Source: Anisakis pegreffii (taxonomy: Eukaryota; Nematoda; Chromadorea; Rhabditida; Anisakidae). Taken from it: 64,000 nucleotides of DNA. Made by a program: the position numbers and the translations under genes. This document shows positions 38,642 to 50,794 of this stretch, piece after piece. The notes beneath the pieces are model-generated. The model was not told where the DNA came from and searched no databases. It worked only from the letters and a program-made list of their open reading frames with translations. The DNA lies in assembly GCA_035041965.1 (NCBI GenBank), contig JAPYMA010001443.1, forward strand, positions 164,913-228,912, read 5' to 3'. How positions within the stretch are numbered: position 1 is the stretch's first letter; each line of letters opens with the position of its first letter.

Positions 38642-40850
38642 AGGGGGAGTATAAGGATCAGCAAGCCGTAAGGATCGAAAGAAGTCTAAAATGATCATTC
38701 AATCCGACTTCATCGATCTAAAAACCTCAACACCAATCAATATCTCGCCTATAGAATCAAACTTTGAAGAACACTACAAGGCACATGGTCGAGTTGGAGA
38801 CATGAATTAAAATATCCAAAAATGAATTGCAATATCAGTGGGATAGAAATAAAAACTATACGAAACTAATCACAAGAAGATACATACGGAAACTGAAAAT
38901 TCAATTGGTACATTTGCTTGAAAAGTAGACTGAAGGGTATACCCAAAACTGTCCTACAAAACTACCGGAGTCATTGAAAAGAAAACACAAATGATTTTTT
39001 GTTTCCACCTCGAAAAACTGCAATTTTTGTTTTCCTTGATCGAAAAAACGCTTCGCATCATCTATTTTTGGTGCCGCATCATAATTAAATATTACTAAAT
39101 AGAGTGATTTTCTATGCAATTGAAAAAAGTCACGTGAGTTGTATTCTTTCTGAAATACGAAAGCCAGACACCAATTTTTCTGTTTCAGAAAAAAATTTGT
39201 CTGATTGAACGCTTTCTTCTTCTGCAAAACTACCAAATATGTTGATCAGAATCATTATCAAATCATGGGACTAGGTGACATTGAAGTTCATGTGGATGGT
39301 AACATTGCTGCATGTAGAATGGTAACGAATTTAGTTGAGTTAAACGGATAAAACTCCTCAATGCATGAATGCTAAATGAATAAATGGAATTATGTGCTAT
39401 TTTTAGAGAATAATTGGACAGCTTCATTGTTCGATTTGGTAAACCAACGATGGAAGTCACAAATGCAATGGCAGTTTGATCGCAGACGATAGAAGCAAAA
39501 AGTTGAAATGAATACTGTTCGAAATTCCTCGTCAATTTGCTGAAACAAATATTACATTTCTGAGAAGTGGGCAATGTTATTCTTGTTTTCATTTGACCGT
39601 TCAGTGCGTGACGTCAGCAAGGTATTTGGCTATTTGTAAAACGTCACATCAACGGTGATGGTTATCAGTGCCATATGAAATCGTAATTTGCTTGTTGACA
39701 GTTGATGCAGTTTGTTTACGTTGATCACATCTGTCTAAATTTCGTTGAACATCGCCTTTACACGCATGTTTGTTTTTGCAAATTCAACTAAAAACCGGAT
39801 TTCAGTTTTAAAATTTTCGACTCAAAGAACAGATATTTAGTATATCTAAGATCATCAATACACTGCAGAAAATTATGATTGAATGGAATTCACCTTACAA
39901 TTCAACAAAATTCCACAGTAATTCACGCATCAAATATTGCTCAATTGTTCAAATCCACACCTCATATTACGTCAGAATGTGTTCTGATTGCATCTGATTT
40001 GTACAAAAAATTACTTATTTCACAGAATGCCTGGATTCCCATAGCGTAATAATCAAAACATGGCCTTTAGAATCATAAGATTACTCAGTGAGAATGTTCA
40101 TTGAAGAGATAATTGTTCATCTTTGTGTTTGTGATTACTTCCAGATAATATGGACTAGTCAAGAACAAGATATAACGTTTATGTTGTTGTTGTTGTTGAA
40201 AGCGATGATAATGATGACGTTTTCGTTAAAATCACGATTGATTTGCCAGTCGGTTGATTAATAAGATAAATCAATTGATGATCATCGCTCATCATTCTAT
40301 CAAGGATTTAAATTTCTCTTCCAATTATATCTGTTTCAAAAACGATGAATGACTGAAAATTACTGAACCGGTTTAAAATTATTGAAGCCAGTGAGTGCTC
40401 TTTTTTTTTAACACAATGTTGAATTTTTTCTCGAACAGAACGCATTTGCTTGCAGTTTATCCCTGTTCTATTCTGATCAAGCGGACTGAAACTATTGCAG
40501 AAAGACTGATTGATTTTGTGAATTGTACAAAAGAATAATTCAAAATGTAACGCAACAAATTCGATGATTCGTTGGAACCTCAAAGTATCTTATAGAAATC
40601 AATCGTTGTGAGAATGGATGATGAACTAAGAGCTGATTTCATGACGATAAAACTGAAGTCTTAAATTGCACAACGCTTCAATCATCGAAACAGTGTTGTG
40701 TGTATATCCAGAAACAACAAACTTAAGATCAAAGGCATGTTGAAGATAAAAAACTTTACAGGAATTGAAAATTTATATACTACCTGATAATTGATAAATC
40801 ATTTAGCGTTTTTATTGTTAGAAGTTTCCTCCATGAACAATTCTTTAAAT

Positions 40851-41187
40851 CAGGGTTTCTGAACCGGGGCTGCTCACAGCCTCAAGAGGTGCGAGATAAG
40901 CTCTTATTCTTTATACGTTACAGTAGGCGAGGGCGGATTTCAATGCCTACATGTGTATAAAGTAAGCCAACATGGTCTTTAACGTGTATATTTTTGAAAA
41001 GGCTATAACTATTCACCTAACTAGGCTACAGACACTCACTGTAGTGGACGATAGAAACAGAGTGGATGTTGTGGGGGCAGCAAGGACATTCCAAGGCGAG
41101 GGCATTTTAAATATTGTTGTAAGTGGTGCGAGGATATCCTAAAATTTTTTTTGGGGGTGCGGGAGAAAAGAAGATTGAGAGCCACCG
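40851..41187. mobile_element. Possible non-autonomous hAT-like element
   Basis: A 337-base block that is visibly more GC-rich than its surroundings. It begins CAGGGTTTCTGAACC and ends so that the minus strand reads CGGTGGCTCTCAATC; both resemble the hAT terminal consensus CAGNGGTTCTCAANC and match each other at 9 of 15 positions. The eight bases on either side (CTTTAAAT and TTTTGGAT) match at five of eight positions, as an eroded target duplication might. There is no transposase frame. The boundaries are my estimate. Confidence 0.4.
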
Positions 41188-42499
41188 TTTTGGATAGTTG
41201 AAGCACACTAATGAAATTGACTATTATTCATGAATTGCATGCTAGATTTGTGATGAGATCAGAATACCAATCAAATGAATCATTCTCTGGAAAGCTTTTT
41301 CATTTTGGGTGATAAAGTGTATGAGAAGAGCGTACATATCATAAACGGAAGTGTTTTATGATGATTATTCGTGCGGAACTGACAACGATTGTTTTTGTAA
41401 TTCGTTCTATGGCCGTAATGAAATGGCAATTGATGAACAATCGCTCATGACAATGACCATGATCTCATAGAGCATCTTCATCTACGAATCAATGCAATAC
41501 GGAAGAAACAAACGTTCAGCAAACGACATCAAACAGCAAGAAGGAATTTCGTATTGTGCAGCAGAAACGGATAAACGTATGCAGCAAATGTGCGTGTGTT
41601 TTTCTGAGTGTATGCGATCCGCATTTGCATGAATATCATATGCACATAGATAACTCGCTATTCGAATACCATATTCCTCTGCATGTCGTCTTATGTATGC
41701 ATACACACCTTCTTGACGAATACCATAAACAATAGACCGTGTTTTTAATGCTTGCGGCGACTTAAAGACTTCGTATAAAACATCTGATTACAAAAACAGT
41801 CACTTAATTCATTCTCTACCAAAGAGCGAAATTGCTCTGCGTCTGATTTTTTGGTCATTTAGCGTTTTTCTTCACTGCAACAACTCTGAAAGTCAAGTAT
41901 TTTTGGTCAAATATTTCCGCGTGTTTATCATCATCACGCATTTTCGAAAGCAAATTTGCAGCTGGATAGAATTTTGTTTTATGCTTAAACGTTACTGTAT
42001 ATATGTGCGCTGTTTTCAGTTATCATTTGCTATCTTATTGAAATAATCAATGCGATTTTATACGTAGGACGGTAGTGATGAGAACATAATCGAGATACAA
42101 ACTTCCTTTATAAATTAGGACAAAGTTGAGAAGATACTATAGAATGCGTCAGCCAATAGCTGGGAACAAGAAAAAAAAGTTTGTTGATCATAGTAAGCTA
42201 AATATGGATGAATCTAGAAGTGTTGCGTAAGATAAGTCAGTTCTTTGCCAGAAATACAATTTGACAGAAATACCGATTGATAATGTTGGGATGTTTGTGC
42301 TGACATTCGAGATGCTAGTGCATGTGCCAGATAGAGTTGAAATCATCGAGAAATTAAATAAGTAGATTAGTAAAATTTGATATTTGATATTCATTATGGT
42401 CAAGAATACGTGAATCGAATGTACGAATCGCTGTTGCACTGCTTGGATGGAACTAAAAACGAGCGACAAATCACTGAGATGAAATGTAATAGACCGAAT

Positions 42500-42509
42500 G
42501 AAATTTCAG
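42500..42509 (+). other. Probable trans-splice acceptor of the glycine-rich gene
   Basis: A TGAAATTTCAG acceptor ends two bases before the ATG at 42512. It argues that the in-frame upstream extension to 42377 is not translated. Confidence 0.5.
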
Positions 42510-42511
42510 CA

Positions 42512-44857
42512 ATGGCTCCAAGGCACTATGCAGCATTGTTACTGCTCGTAACCATCAGTGATGCGTTCCTGTTTGGTGGTTTAGGAGGATGTGGAGGATG
42601 TGGTGGTGGAGGTGGTTGTGGTGGTGGTGGTGGTCTCTGTGGTGGTGGAGGTGGTTGTGGTGGTGGTGGTGGTCTTTGTGGTGGTGGAGGTGGTTGTGGC
42701 CCTATTCATGGTGGTTGTGGTGGTGGATGTGGTGGTGGTGGTGGCGGTGGATGTGGTGGTGGATGTGGAGGTGGTGGATTAGGTGGACTGTTTGGTGGAT
42801 GTGGTGGTGGTGGTGGACATTGTGGTGGATGCGGCGGTGGATGTGGTGGTGGTGGACTCGGTGGTGGATGTGGTGGTGGATGTGGCGGTGGCGGTGGTGG
42901 ACTGTTCGGTGGCCTGTTAGGCTGTGGTGGTGGTGGTGGATGTGGTGGTGGATGCGGCGGTGGTGGACTCGGTGGTGGATGTGGTGGTGGATGTGGTGGT
43001 GGTTGTGGTGGTGGATTAGGCGGGTTAGGTGGATTAGGAGGATGTGGTGGAGGATGTGGTGGTGGTGGACTCGGCCATGGATGTGGTGGTGGATGTGGTG
43101 GTGGTGGACTCGGTGGTGGATGTGGTGGTGGATGCGGCGGTGGATGTGGTGGTGGATTAGGTGGATTAGGTGGGTTAGGTGGATGTGGTGGTGGATGTGG
43201 TGGTGGTGGACACGGTGGTGGATGTGGTGGTGGATGTGGTGGTGGATGCGGCGGTGGATGTGGTGGTGGATTAGGTGGATTAGGTGGGTTAGGTGGGTTA
43301 GGTGGATGTGGTGGTGGATGTGGTGGTGGTGGACACGGTGGTGGATGTGGTGGTGGATGTGGTGGTGGTGGACTCGGTGGTGGTTGTGGTGGTGGATGCG
43401 GCGGTGGATGTGGTGGTGGATGTGGTGGTGGTGGACTCGGTGGTGGTTGTGGTGGTGGATGCGGCGGTGGATTAGGTGGAGGTGAATAACCCATTCGTTC
43501 ATTAATTAGTAATTGAATGTTGTTCATTATGTAAATTATATTCGTTTATCAGTCCACTCAAATTGAATCTCATCAATTGGCGATCTTTTCTCACTGTTGT
43601 CGTTCAACATTCAGAACAATTATAATCAGAGTATTAGAGCAGTTGTTTAATTATACGGTTTCGATATGCAAAATTACTATTCTTTCATCGTTGCCCCGAT
43701 CAAAACAACAATTCATTGTTGATATACACATATTTATGTTCAATGTTTAGGCCTCGGAGGGGGAGCGATTTCGACTTTTGCGCTTGTACCCCAAGTTGGA
43801 GGATTGCAAAGTCCTGGATTGAATAGCGGTGGCTCGTACGCGGTCGCACCACAAATCGCTAGTGCCGGTCAAGGATCTTATCAACAAGCTGGAGGCGCAT
43901 CTTATGCAGGTGCCCCAGCCACTGGACTGAACTCAGCTGGCGGCGCTTCGTATTCGAACGGTGCAACAGATTTCAATTCAGCGGGCGCATATAATCAAGG
44001 TTATCAATGCTTCTATTCCGTTATCATTGTTTTACTAATGCCACTAAAAAAGATCAAGAATTGCTATTCGAAATCATTGAATGAAATTTAAAAAACTGCT
44101 GGAGCACGAGAATAAAATCGAACAAAAAGTTGTTCTATAAGTTAAGCTTAGCAGTGCTGAAGGCAATTCTTATTCAGGCGCTGCTGCAGCTGGTGGTGCA
44201 TCGTATCAAGACGGTGGAGCCGGATATAATCAAGGTTATCCATGATCACATTTCTTGACTAATTGTCACAATCGTTGATATTGCAATTGACGACGTTGAC
44301 AGTGCTGAAGTAATTGATCTCAATGCGACAATGTACTTTCATCTGCATGATCGAGAATAGATATCAGAGATCATTTAAGAATTTTTAAATGTTTCCGATC
44401 ACATTCAGTCAAGGCAATATCCTCGTGTTTTGCAGGATTTCTTTTAGCTGATTTCTAGGGCAAGTTTCGCTTTCAAATCTGAAAATTCTTCATAAGATTC
44501 GAAATGAACACATCATTCTCGTATATGAACGGGTATATCATAAAATAATTTTCGTTAATTCACTCGATCTATGCGGAATACAAAAACATTCCAGGATTAG
44601 CTGGTCAAGGTGGAGTAGCACCACCCCTGCTACCTCCTCCACCACCACCGCCAGCACCATATCAAGAAGGTGCACCACCACAGGCAAACTATCAAGAAGG
44701 TGCACCACCACAGCCAAACTATCAAGAAGGTGGTGCTCAGCCAGCTGAAGGTGCTCAAGCGGTAGGAGATGAGTTTCAAGAGGGTGCACAAGCTCCCGTA
44801 GAAGGCGACTTCCAAGACGGCGCTGATACAGGATACTCACAATTGAGGCTTCGATGA
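42512..44857 (+). CDS. Secreted glycine/cysteine-rich protein with Gln/Tyr/Pro-rich tail
   Basis: Exons 42512-43481, 43751-43999, 44163-44234 and 44595-44857 all join one base into a codon and give 517 aa. Residues 1-18 are a signal peptide (LLLLVTISDA core), chosen because the ATG follows a splice acceptor and the hydrophobic core starts at once. Residues about 21-323 are an almost pure Gly/Cys repeat built from GGGCGGGCGGGGLGG-like units with periodic Cys, Leu and rare His. The remaining exons encode Ala/Ser/Gly/Tyr/Gln-rich sequence, a short poly-Pro run and three PYQEG/NYQEG repeats, ending YSQLRLR. Composition suggests an extracellular structural protein of cuticle, eggshell or pharyngeal lining, with cysteines for cross-linking. 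That role is inferred; I do not recognise a named family. Only the third exon's acceptor, TGAAG, is weak. The two halves could be separate genes, though phase agrees throughout. Confidence 0.75.
42565..43481 (+). repeat. GGT/GGA-rich tandem repeat encoding the Gly/Cys domain
   Basis: Nine hundred bases of GGTGGTGGATGTGGTGGTGG-type units with extreme purine/G asymmetry on the plus strand. Higher-order units of 100-150 bases (ending in the GLGGLGG coding block) recur three or more times. The lack of antisense stop codons creates long Pro- and His-rich shadow frames on the minus strand. Confidence 0.95.
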
Positions 44858-46692
44858 GTGCTATTCAAGATAACACTATCTTATGTTATCTTGTCATGTC
44901 TTGTCATATCGTATCAATCACTCTATTGATACGTACCAAATATCGTTTATCTATATATATATGTACAATGTGTTGCGCATCGTTCTGTGATGATGAATTC
45001 AATTCGTTTTCCATTGTTTCTGATAACCAGCTAATTGCACCAGTTTATTCAACCAACACAAAATCGTGAACAAAAACATCAACGTAAATTCAAACACAAA
45101 CTAACATGAACACATCAACACAAAAATCCACACAGCAAACTCATATGTCAGTATTGTTGACAATTACTTGCTCAGTTCAAATCTATTCGTTGGAAACAAA
45201 AGTCCATCCTATAACTTATATACATATGATGATAAATATTCCAATAATCTCTTTATCATTCTTCTTTTTACAGTCCATTCATATGACATTAGAAAACTTT
45301 TTTGTTCACTTCCGGAGCAATTTTTGTGCGAATGTGACGCAATGTCACATCTCTAATAACAGCGTCATAGTCAGCTAGAAATTGAAATTTGCTGCGAATC
45401 AAAGACCTTGAGATTCTTCAGTACAATTCAGTTCAAAGATGATCATTCATTAAGATTTGATTCATAAGCACTCGTGCTCATTACTAAACGAACGATGAGG
45501 AAAAATTTATCTAAGGGAATAATTTGCTGAAGATGGGTTGTATGCATTAAGTGCGATGTACTTCATCGGTGCTATTGCAATAGTATTTGTCATAATACAT
45601 TCTACTTATAAGTTCATTTCGTTGTAAACAAATGAGACAGAACAATGAAAGAGCTATTTCAGAACTGACACACTTCAGTTGAAATCTTTGAACTTGTACT
45701 ATAAAGGGCAGTTAAAGTACTAATGGATGTGAATTATGGCTACTACAGTTAAAGTGGGCTATGATCAGTCACCATTCCAATCGGGTATATGACCGTTGTT
45801 TGTTGTTTGTACTTGTAAAGAACACAGCCCTTGATGCCCTTGAACAGTACATAGGTCAAACCTGCGAACAGTACAGTTGATTAATGAATCATTTGAAGAG
45901 ATTAATTCGGTAAGAATGAAGCGAATGGAGTCGATGACAAATGAATTCGTTAAGCGTTTCAAATTGAAAAACGTTACCGCAGATTAAGGGAAGATGATTT
46001 TGAATGGCCGTTATCGTTACTTTGGATTAAGGGAAGATAACTTTGAATGGCTGTTATCGTCATACAAACTGCAAAATATTATGTAACGATCTGTGATCGT
46101 TTTTGATCAAATTCATTTGTACATTAATTGTAAGCTGAAATTCGCGGAATTATTTGTTCAATTTGTTTGTGATCTTCGATCAAATTGAATATGTGCTGTG
46201 AAATTTTCCGTGCTTTTTCTCGGTTTTGTTTCGATTTCTAAATCTACAAGCCAGTTGTTCAGTTATCATTGTTCAGTTATTACTGTAGCTATTACCGTAC
46301 CGCAGCAACGTCCAAATTATACCTTTATTTATGTTCAAGGTTGATATGAATTCGAGTATTTATTGGTGCACATAATTAGAGACGAAAAATTAGCTGATTG
46401 AAATTACAGTTCTAATCATCGTCGTCAAAAACAATCACATTAAGGTTGTGATTTGCGTAGAACACGTTCACAGTACGATTTCTGCAGTGTTATTTGAGTG
46501 GATAATTAGGTAGGCACCTGTGCTCAACGCAGCCAATCAACGCAGATGGGCGGAGTTGAAAAGGACAAATCTAGCAGAAAAAACAAACAAAAGTGAATGA
46601 GTTGCTCGGAAAAGAGGAGGTGCGCACAATCGTGAACAGTATTTAAGTTCGAGATTAGGTGAGGGAATACCACTACTCAAAAGGTTCAACAA
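44858..46692. other. Intergenic region between glycine-rich and dehydrogenase genes
   Basis: No supported gene. It contains a 43-base tandem duplication at 45982-46061 and short AT-rich frames only. Confidence 0.55.
45982..46061 (+). repeat. Tandem duplication, 43-bp period
   Basis: GATTAAGGGAAGAT starts at 45982 and again at 46025. The units share the rest of the sequence (TTTGAATGGC, GTTATCGT) with a few substitutions; the second is cut short after about 37 bases. Confidence 0.85.
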
Positions 46693-49600
46693 ATGGCTAC
46701 GGTGTGTACAAGTGATTTACGTCGTCGGATTTTGATCACGGGAGCAAATCGAGGCATTGGTAAGTTGCTAGTACCTTATTTATTCATTTGCACCGATACG
46801 TTCAAATATGCATCATTCCTTATTGAGTCAGACAACTGGTGGACAAAACCATAGTATATTATGCAGCTGATTGTGCATAATACTGCAGCAATGATTATTG
46901 GTGACCCAAAACAATATACACTTGACTAAAGTAAATAATTCCACGAAGACCAAAATATGTCCATTGTAAAATTTTCAGAAGATCTTTCGAAATTACTCAA
47001 TTGAGTTTTATACAAAACGATGGAAAGACGAAAAGATTCTCAATAATCCGTTTCGTATTGTTCTATCCGTATCTTTGCAATGAATTCGAACGACCAATTT
47101 TATAAATGCCTCCCTACAGTGTTCCGTTATGAACAAATTTATTTCTAGTTAGCTCAGTCATTCGAGTTAGCTAACTCAATGAAGAAGCCAAACTTAGTGA
47201 TTTGAGTTAAGTCATGAAGGGCGAAGCGTTTCATATTAATTTGTTTAGAAAAGTCAATTTAAAGGCATAAATTGATTGTAAATGCAACCAAACAATATTA
47301 ACAGCACTGCAGAAGAGTTCCCTCAAGAAAACGCTCGATTGTTGCAGGTTATGAGACTGCAATTGAACTGTGCAAACGTGGTTACCATGTGACAATCGCG
47401 TGTCGGAATCGAGAATGCGCACAAACTGCTGTCACTACAATCAAATCGAAAGTGGTATGCGTTATGCTTCAGGCCAATCCTTACTCTCCAACAAAAACGC
47501 CTCTTCACACAGCAACATTTGCACTGCATACGATGAATTTTTTGTAAAATCTTAATTGCCAAAGGTCTCATCAAATTACACAGCAAATAATTTTGGGTTG
47601 TTCTCATCATGCTCACCACAACAAACAATTGAACGCATAAATTCAGGACGACATCAATTTACAAAAATATATTTCGTTTTTGCGGAAAAAATGGAGTAAA
47701 TGCATGTATGAACTGATTGAACAGTAACACAAACACACCTTACCGTTGAGTCGTGATGAAATCTGATCTAGTGCATGCACCGAAAGTACGTTCGCTTTGC
47801 AGGATGCTCTTCTTGCAGGGCAGCATGCTAAATCGTGCACTGTAGAGGAAATTTATTTTTAAATGAAATAAACAGTTCATGTTCATCAGAGTCCATGCAC
47901 TGAATGAAGTGTGTGAAAGAACAACAAGTTTCTTTGCACTTTTATGAGTTATGTTTGATTTTCAGCAAAATTGTGCGATTGATTACGTACTCGTCGATCT
48001 GTGCAGTTTGCCATCAACAGCAAGATGTGCTCAAAAATTGATCGATGAAAAATGGTGAGAGTGAATTTTGAATTGGATAATCGAAAGGCTAAGATAAACA
48101 ATGCATGAGGGCGATGTTCAATGAATTCAGATAGTTTAACAAGAATTATATCCCATCCGAGGCGAATTACAAAAATTAACGCAGTGAAAGTTTTTGGAAA
48201 TCACCTATTGAATGCATGCAGTCTATTCATATCGCTCACTTTGCGTTAGATTCAGTTTCGAAAGCAAGATTAAGCGTAAGTGTTCTGTGAAGCCAACTTT
48301 TAAAAGTTATGAACTGAGAGTTCACGCTAGCATTGTTTGAAGTTTTGCCCACGATATACTGCTCACTATGAATTGGTTACTGGAAATGAAGAAGCCTAAC
48401 GATGAATCAAAAATGAAACAAGATGAAACTAGTCACAGCTAATTGCTGACTTATTTCAGTGTATTTGATGTAATTATTCTGAACGCTGGTGTGCTTTTGC
48501 CTAAGGCGAACAAAACAAATGACGGTTTTGATACAACATTCCAGGTGCGTGGACTTTGTTTGATTTGAATAAAGCAGCGATTATCAGTAAACGAATTAGT
48601 TAATTAGTGGAAGGAAGGTCTGCTTGCATACGTTGAAATCTTCTAAACAACAATGACTGATTTGATCTAATCCGAGTGTATTGACTCGTGACTATCCAAA
48701 TATCGTTTGAGGGAATATCACTGATCACAAAGGAAATGTTTCTTGTTGCATCTGAATTTTCATCCATCCTCATAGCATCGGCCACTTAGTTTGCCCCTAA
48801 GCATTTGTTCACAGCTCAGTTGACTTGTTGATGTATCAATCATAAATTTACCTATGACTATGGGGAATACTATCGCATGTGTCAGTAATCAGTGGACCTG
48901 CCAAAACAGATCTACTGTCAAAACAATTAGTTATTCACGTTATGTTGTTTATGATTTATCACCAATTTTCAATCATTACATATTATTATTATTATCAAGA
49001 TGAGAAATGACTCTGAGCAAAATGTCATGTTGTGATGAAATTGTACTGCATTGGGAATATTTGATTGTTTTGATGATGCTAAGTGATAGAAAGTGAACAA
49101 AGTGGTTGCTGCTAATTATGCGGTGCTGATGATTTCAGGTGAACTACCTTGCGCAATACTTATTGGTCACAAAGCTGATCCAGAGCAACTGCGTTTCATC
49201 GAATGGTGTTACAATCGTTGCGCTTACCTCGATTTTGTATCGGTACATTCATTTCTGCATTACTTAATTGCATGGCATTAATTCGAATTCGTCATTATCA
49301 TATTTTTGAATCTGTACTGATTTGTACTTAAAGTGCATATCACCTGAATACATTACACAGTACATAATAATAACAGATACACAATTACGTGAGTGAATAA
49401 CATCATTAGAAATATGTTGATCAATGATCTGTGACAATGGAAATTGCCGTCAACAATTAATCAAATTTGTGATTTATGTTCATTTAAGGATGCATTTCAT
49501 ATAGATATTTACATCTTTGATAGAGTTTCAAAGGTTTTGGAGCAGCGCTTCAGTAGGATAACGTTGCTTAGATTTTCTATTTAGCTACAAAATATAATAT

Positions 49601-50794
49601 AATGCATCGGTTGGCGAACAATGCGTTCAGACATTTAAAATAAGATTTACAGAATATTTGATTGCTTTGGCGGTCCAACGAAGAACTATGACAATTGGTG
49701 GGAAATATTTTCACCGAGCAATCAGAAAAATTCCGGATGGATGGCATACGCTAAGTAAGTGGCAGACTACAGATTCACTAGAGATAGCTGAATGGACCAA
49801 AAGTTTAGCTAAAAACACAAATTCATTGTAATGAAGCGAGGCTCATTTGTTCCCGCATGAATCGTTTTTGCGATTGGAATATAACTCATGAAAACTGGGC
49901 ATACTGTAAGCAGATGTTTGTTCATTCAACATAGAATTTGATGAAGGTGAACATCAAATTCTGCCGGAAGTACCTTATTGTTGTAGACCGTTTCGAGAAA
50001 ATAGGCAAATATGAGTGAATTTAATGCATGATCTTGCGTGGTTTTTCTTTTGAATGAAACTGAATCACAATTATGTCAGATCAAAATTCGCAACTGCATT
50101 GATGTCATCGCACTGGAATCGAATGGAAGGTGTTCGAGCAGTGGCCGTACATCCTGGTGCTGTAGACACTTTAATGACCTCCTCAGTTGCACCGCGAACG
50201 AGAAAATTGCTGAAGAAAATTGGAGTAAAAAATAGACTGATTAAACCGGTGAGGCCAATTATACCAGTTGATGCATTTTTTGTATGAACTTTGCGCAAAT
50301 TTAATCGTACATATATTCCATAAATGTTTTTTTGGTAATAATGAAAAACGACTCATTTCGTGATGAGGGAAGTGAATGCAGATAGTGGAATAGTTCAGCA
50401 TCAAAAGTCTGTAATCACACTGATTCCATTTCGTTATTATTATTGTCATGAAATTATTGTCATGAACAGTAGCGATGATGTTGACAAAACTAGTGAGAAT
50501 AACAAATATCGTCATGTGACCGTTGTTACTATTGGAGATCAAAGCTCAGAAATGATTCGATCATCATCGCTCTATTTTCAGGATATGGCAGCGCAATCGG
50601 TTGTTGCAGCTCTACTCGAAGAACAACCAATTAATACCTATCGGAACGGTGATAAATACTCGAAACTTTCATCAGCCGTGCTAAATAAACGCAATGGAGT
50701 TGAACTGGAAAAATTGAGCAATAGAATGATCGATGGCATTTTGAATGCACAAAAAGAAATCTCATCAATATCACTTGGCGATATGAAACACTGA
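46693..50794 (+). CDS. Classical short-chain dehydrogenase/reductase (RDH/WWOX-like)
   Basis: NAD(P)-dependent oxidoreductase, 311 aa, from exons 46693-46759, 47348-47454, 47966-48054, 48460-48544, 49139-49242, 49653-49754, 50080-50248 and 50582-50794, all in phase. The cofactor motif TGxxxGxG is TGANRGIG (residues 16-23), followed by ACRNRE, the arginine-bearing stretch typical of NADP-type retinol-dehydrogenase-like members. NAG is at 96-98, the catalytic Ser at 147 in LTSILYR, and YxxxK is YAKSK (Tyr183, Lys187), split by an intron after the second base of Lys185. HPGAVDT is the usual post-catalytic PG motif. No signal peptide or anchor helix is visible. The hydrophilic last 60 residues vary widely in this family. 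The substrate cannot be told from the sequence; retinoid, steroid or lipid aldehydes are the usual ones. All catalytic residues are present. Confidence 0.92.

Larger units (their letters stand above)
36113..42511. other. Long intergenic region, no protein gene seen
   Basis: 6.4 kb of AT-rich sequence with only short frames on both strands. It holds a 42-bp-arm hairpin (38486-38586), a run of 15 G (38627-38641), a GTT trinucleotide run near 40182-40198 and a possible hAT-like element (40851-41187). I can support nothing else. Confidence 0.55.

Noticed and set aside
42589..43485. Trp-rich 298-codon plus-strand frame
   Set aside because: Alternative frame of the same repeat; absurd composition and no signal peptide.
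42702..43527. Two long minus-strand frames (266 and 273 codons), His- and Pro-rich
   Set aside because: They are antisense shadows of the GGT/GGA repeat, which lacks stop codons in several frames; the plus frame has a signal peptide and splices in phase.
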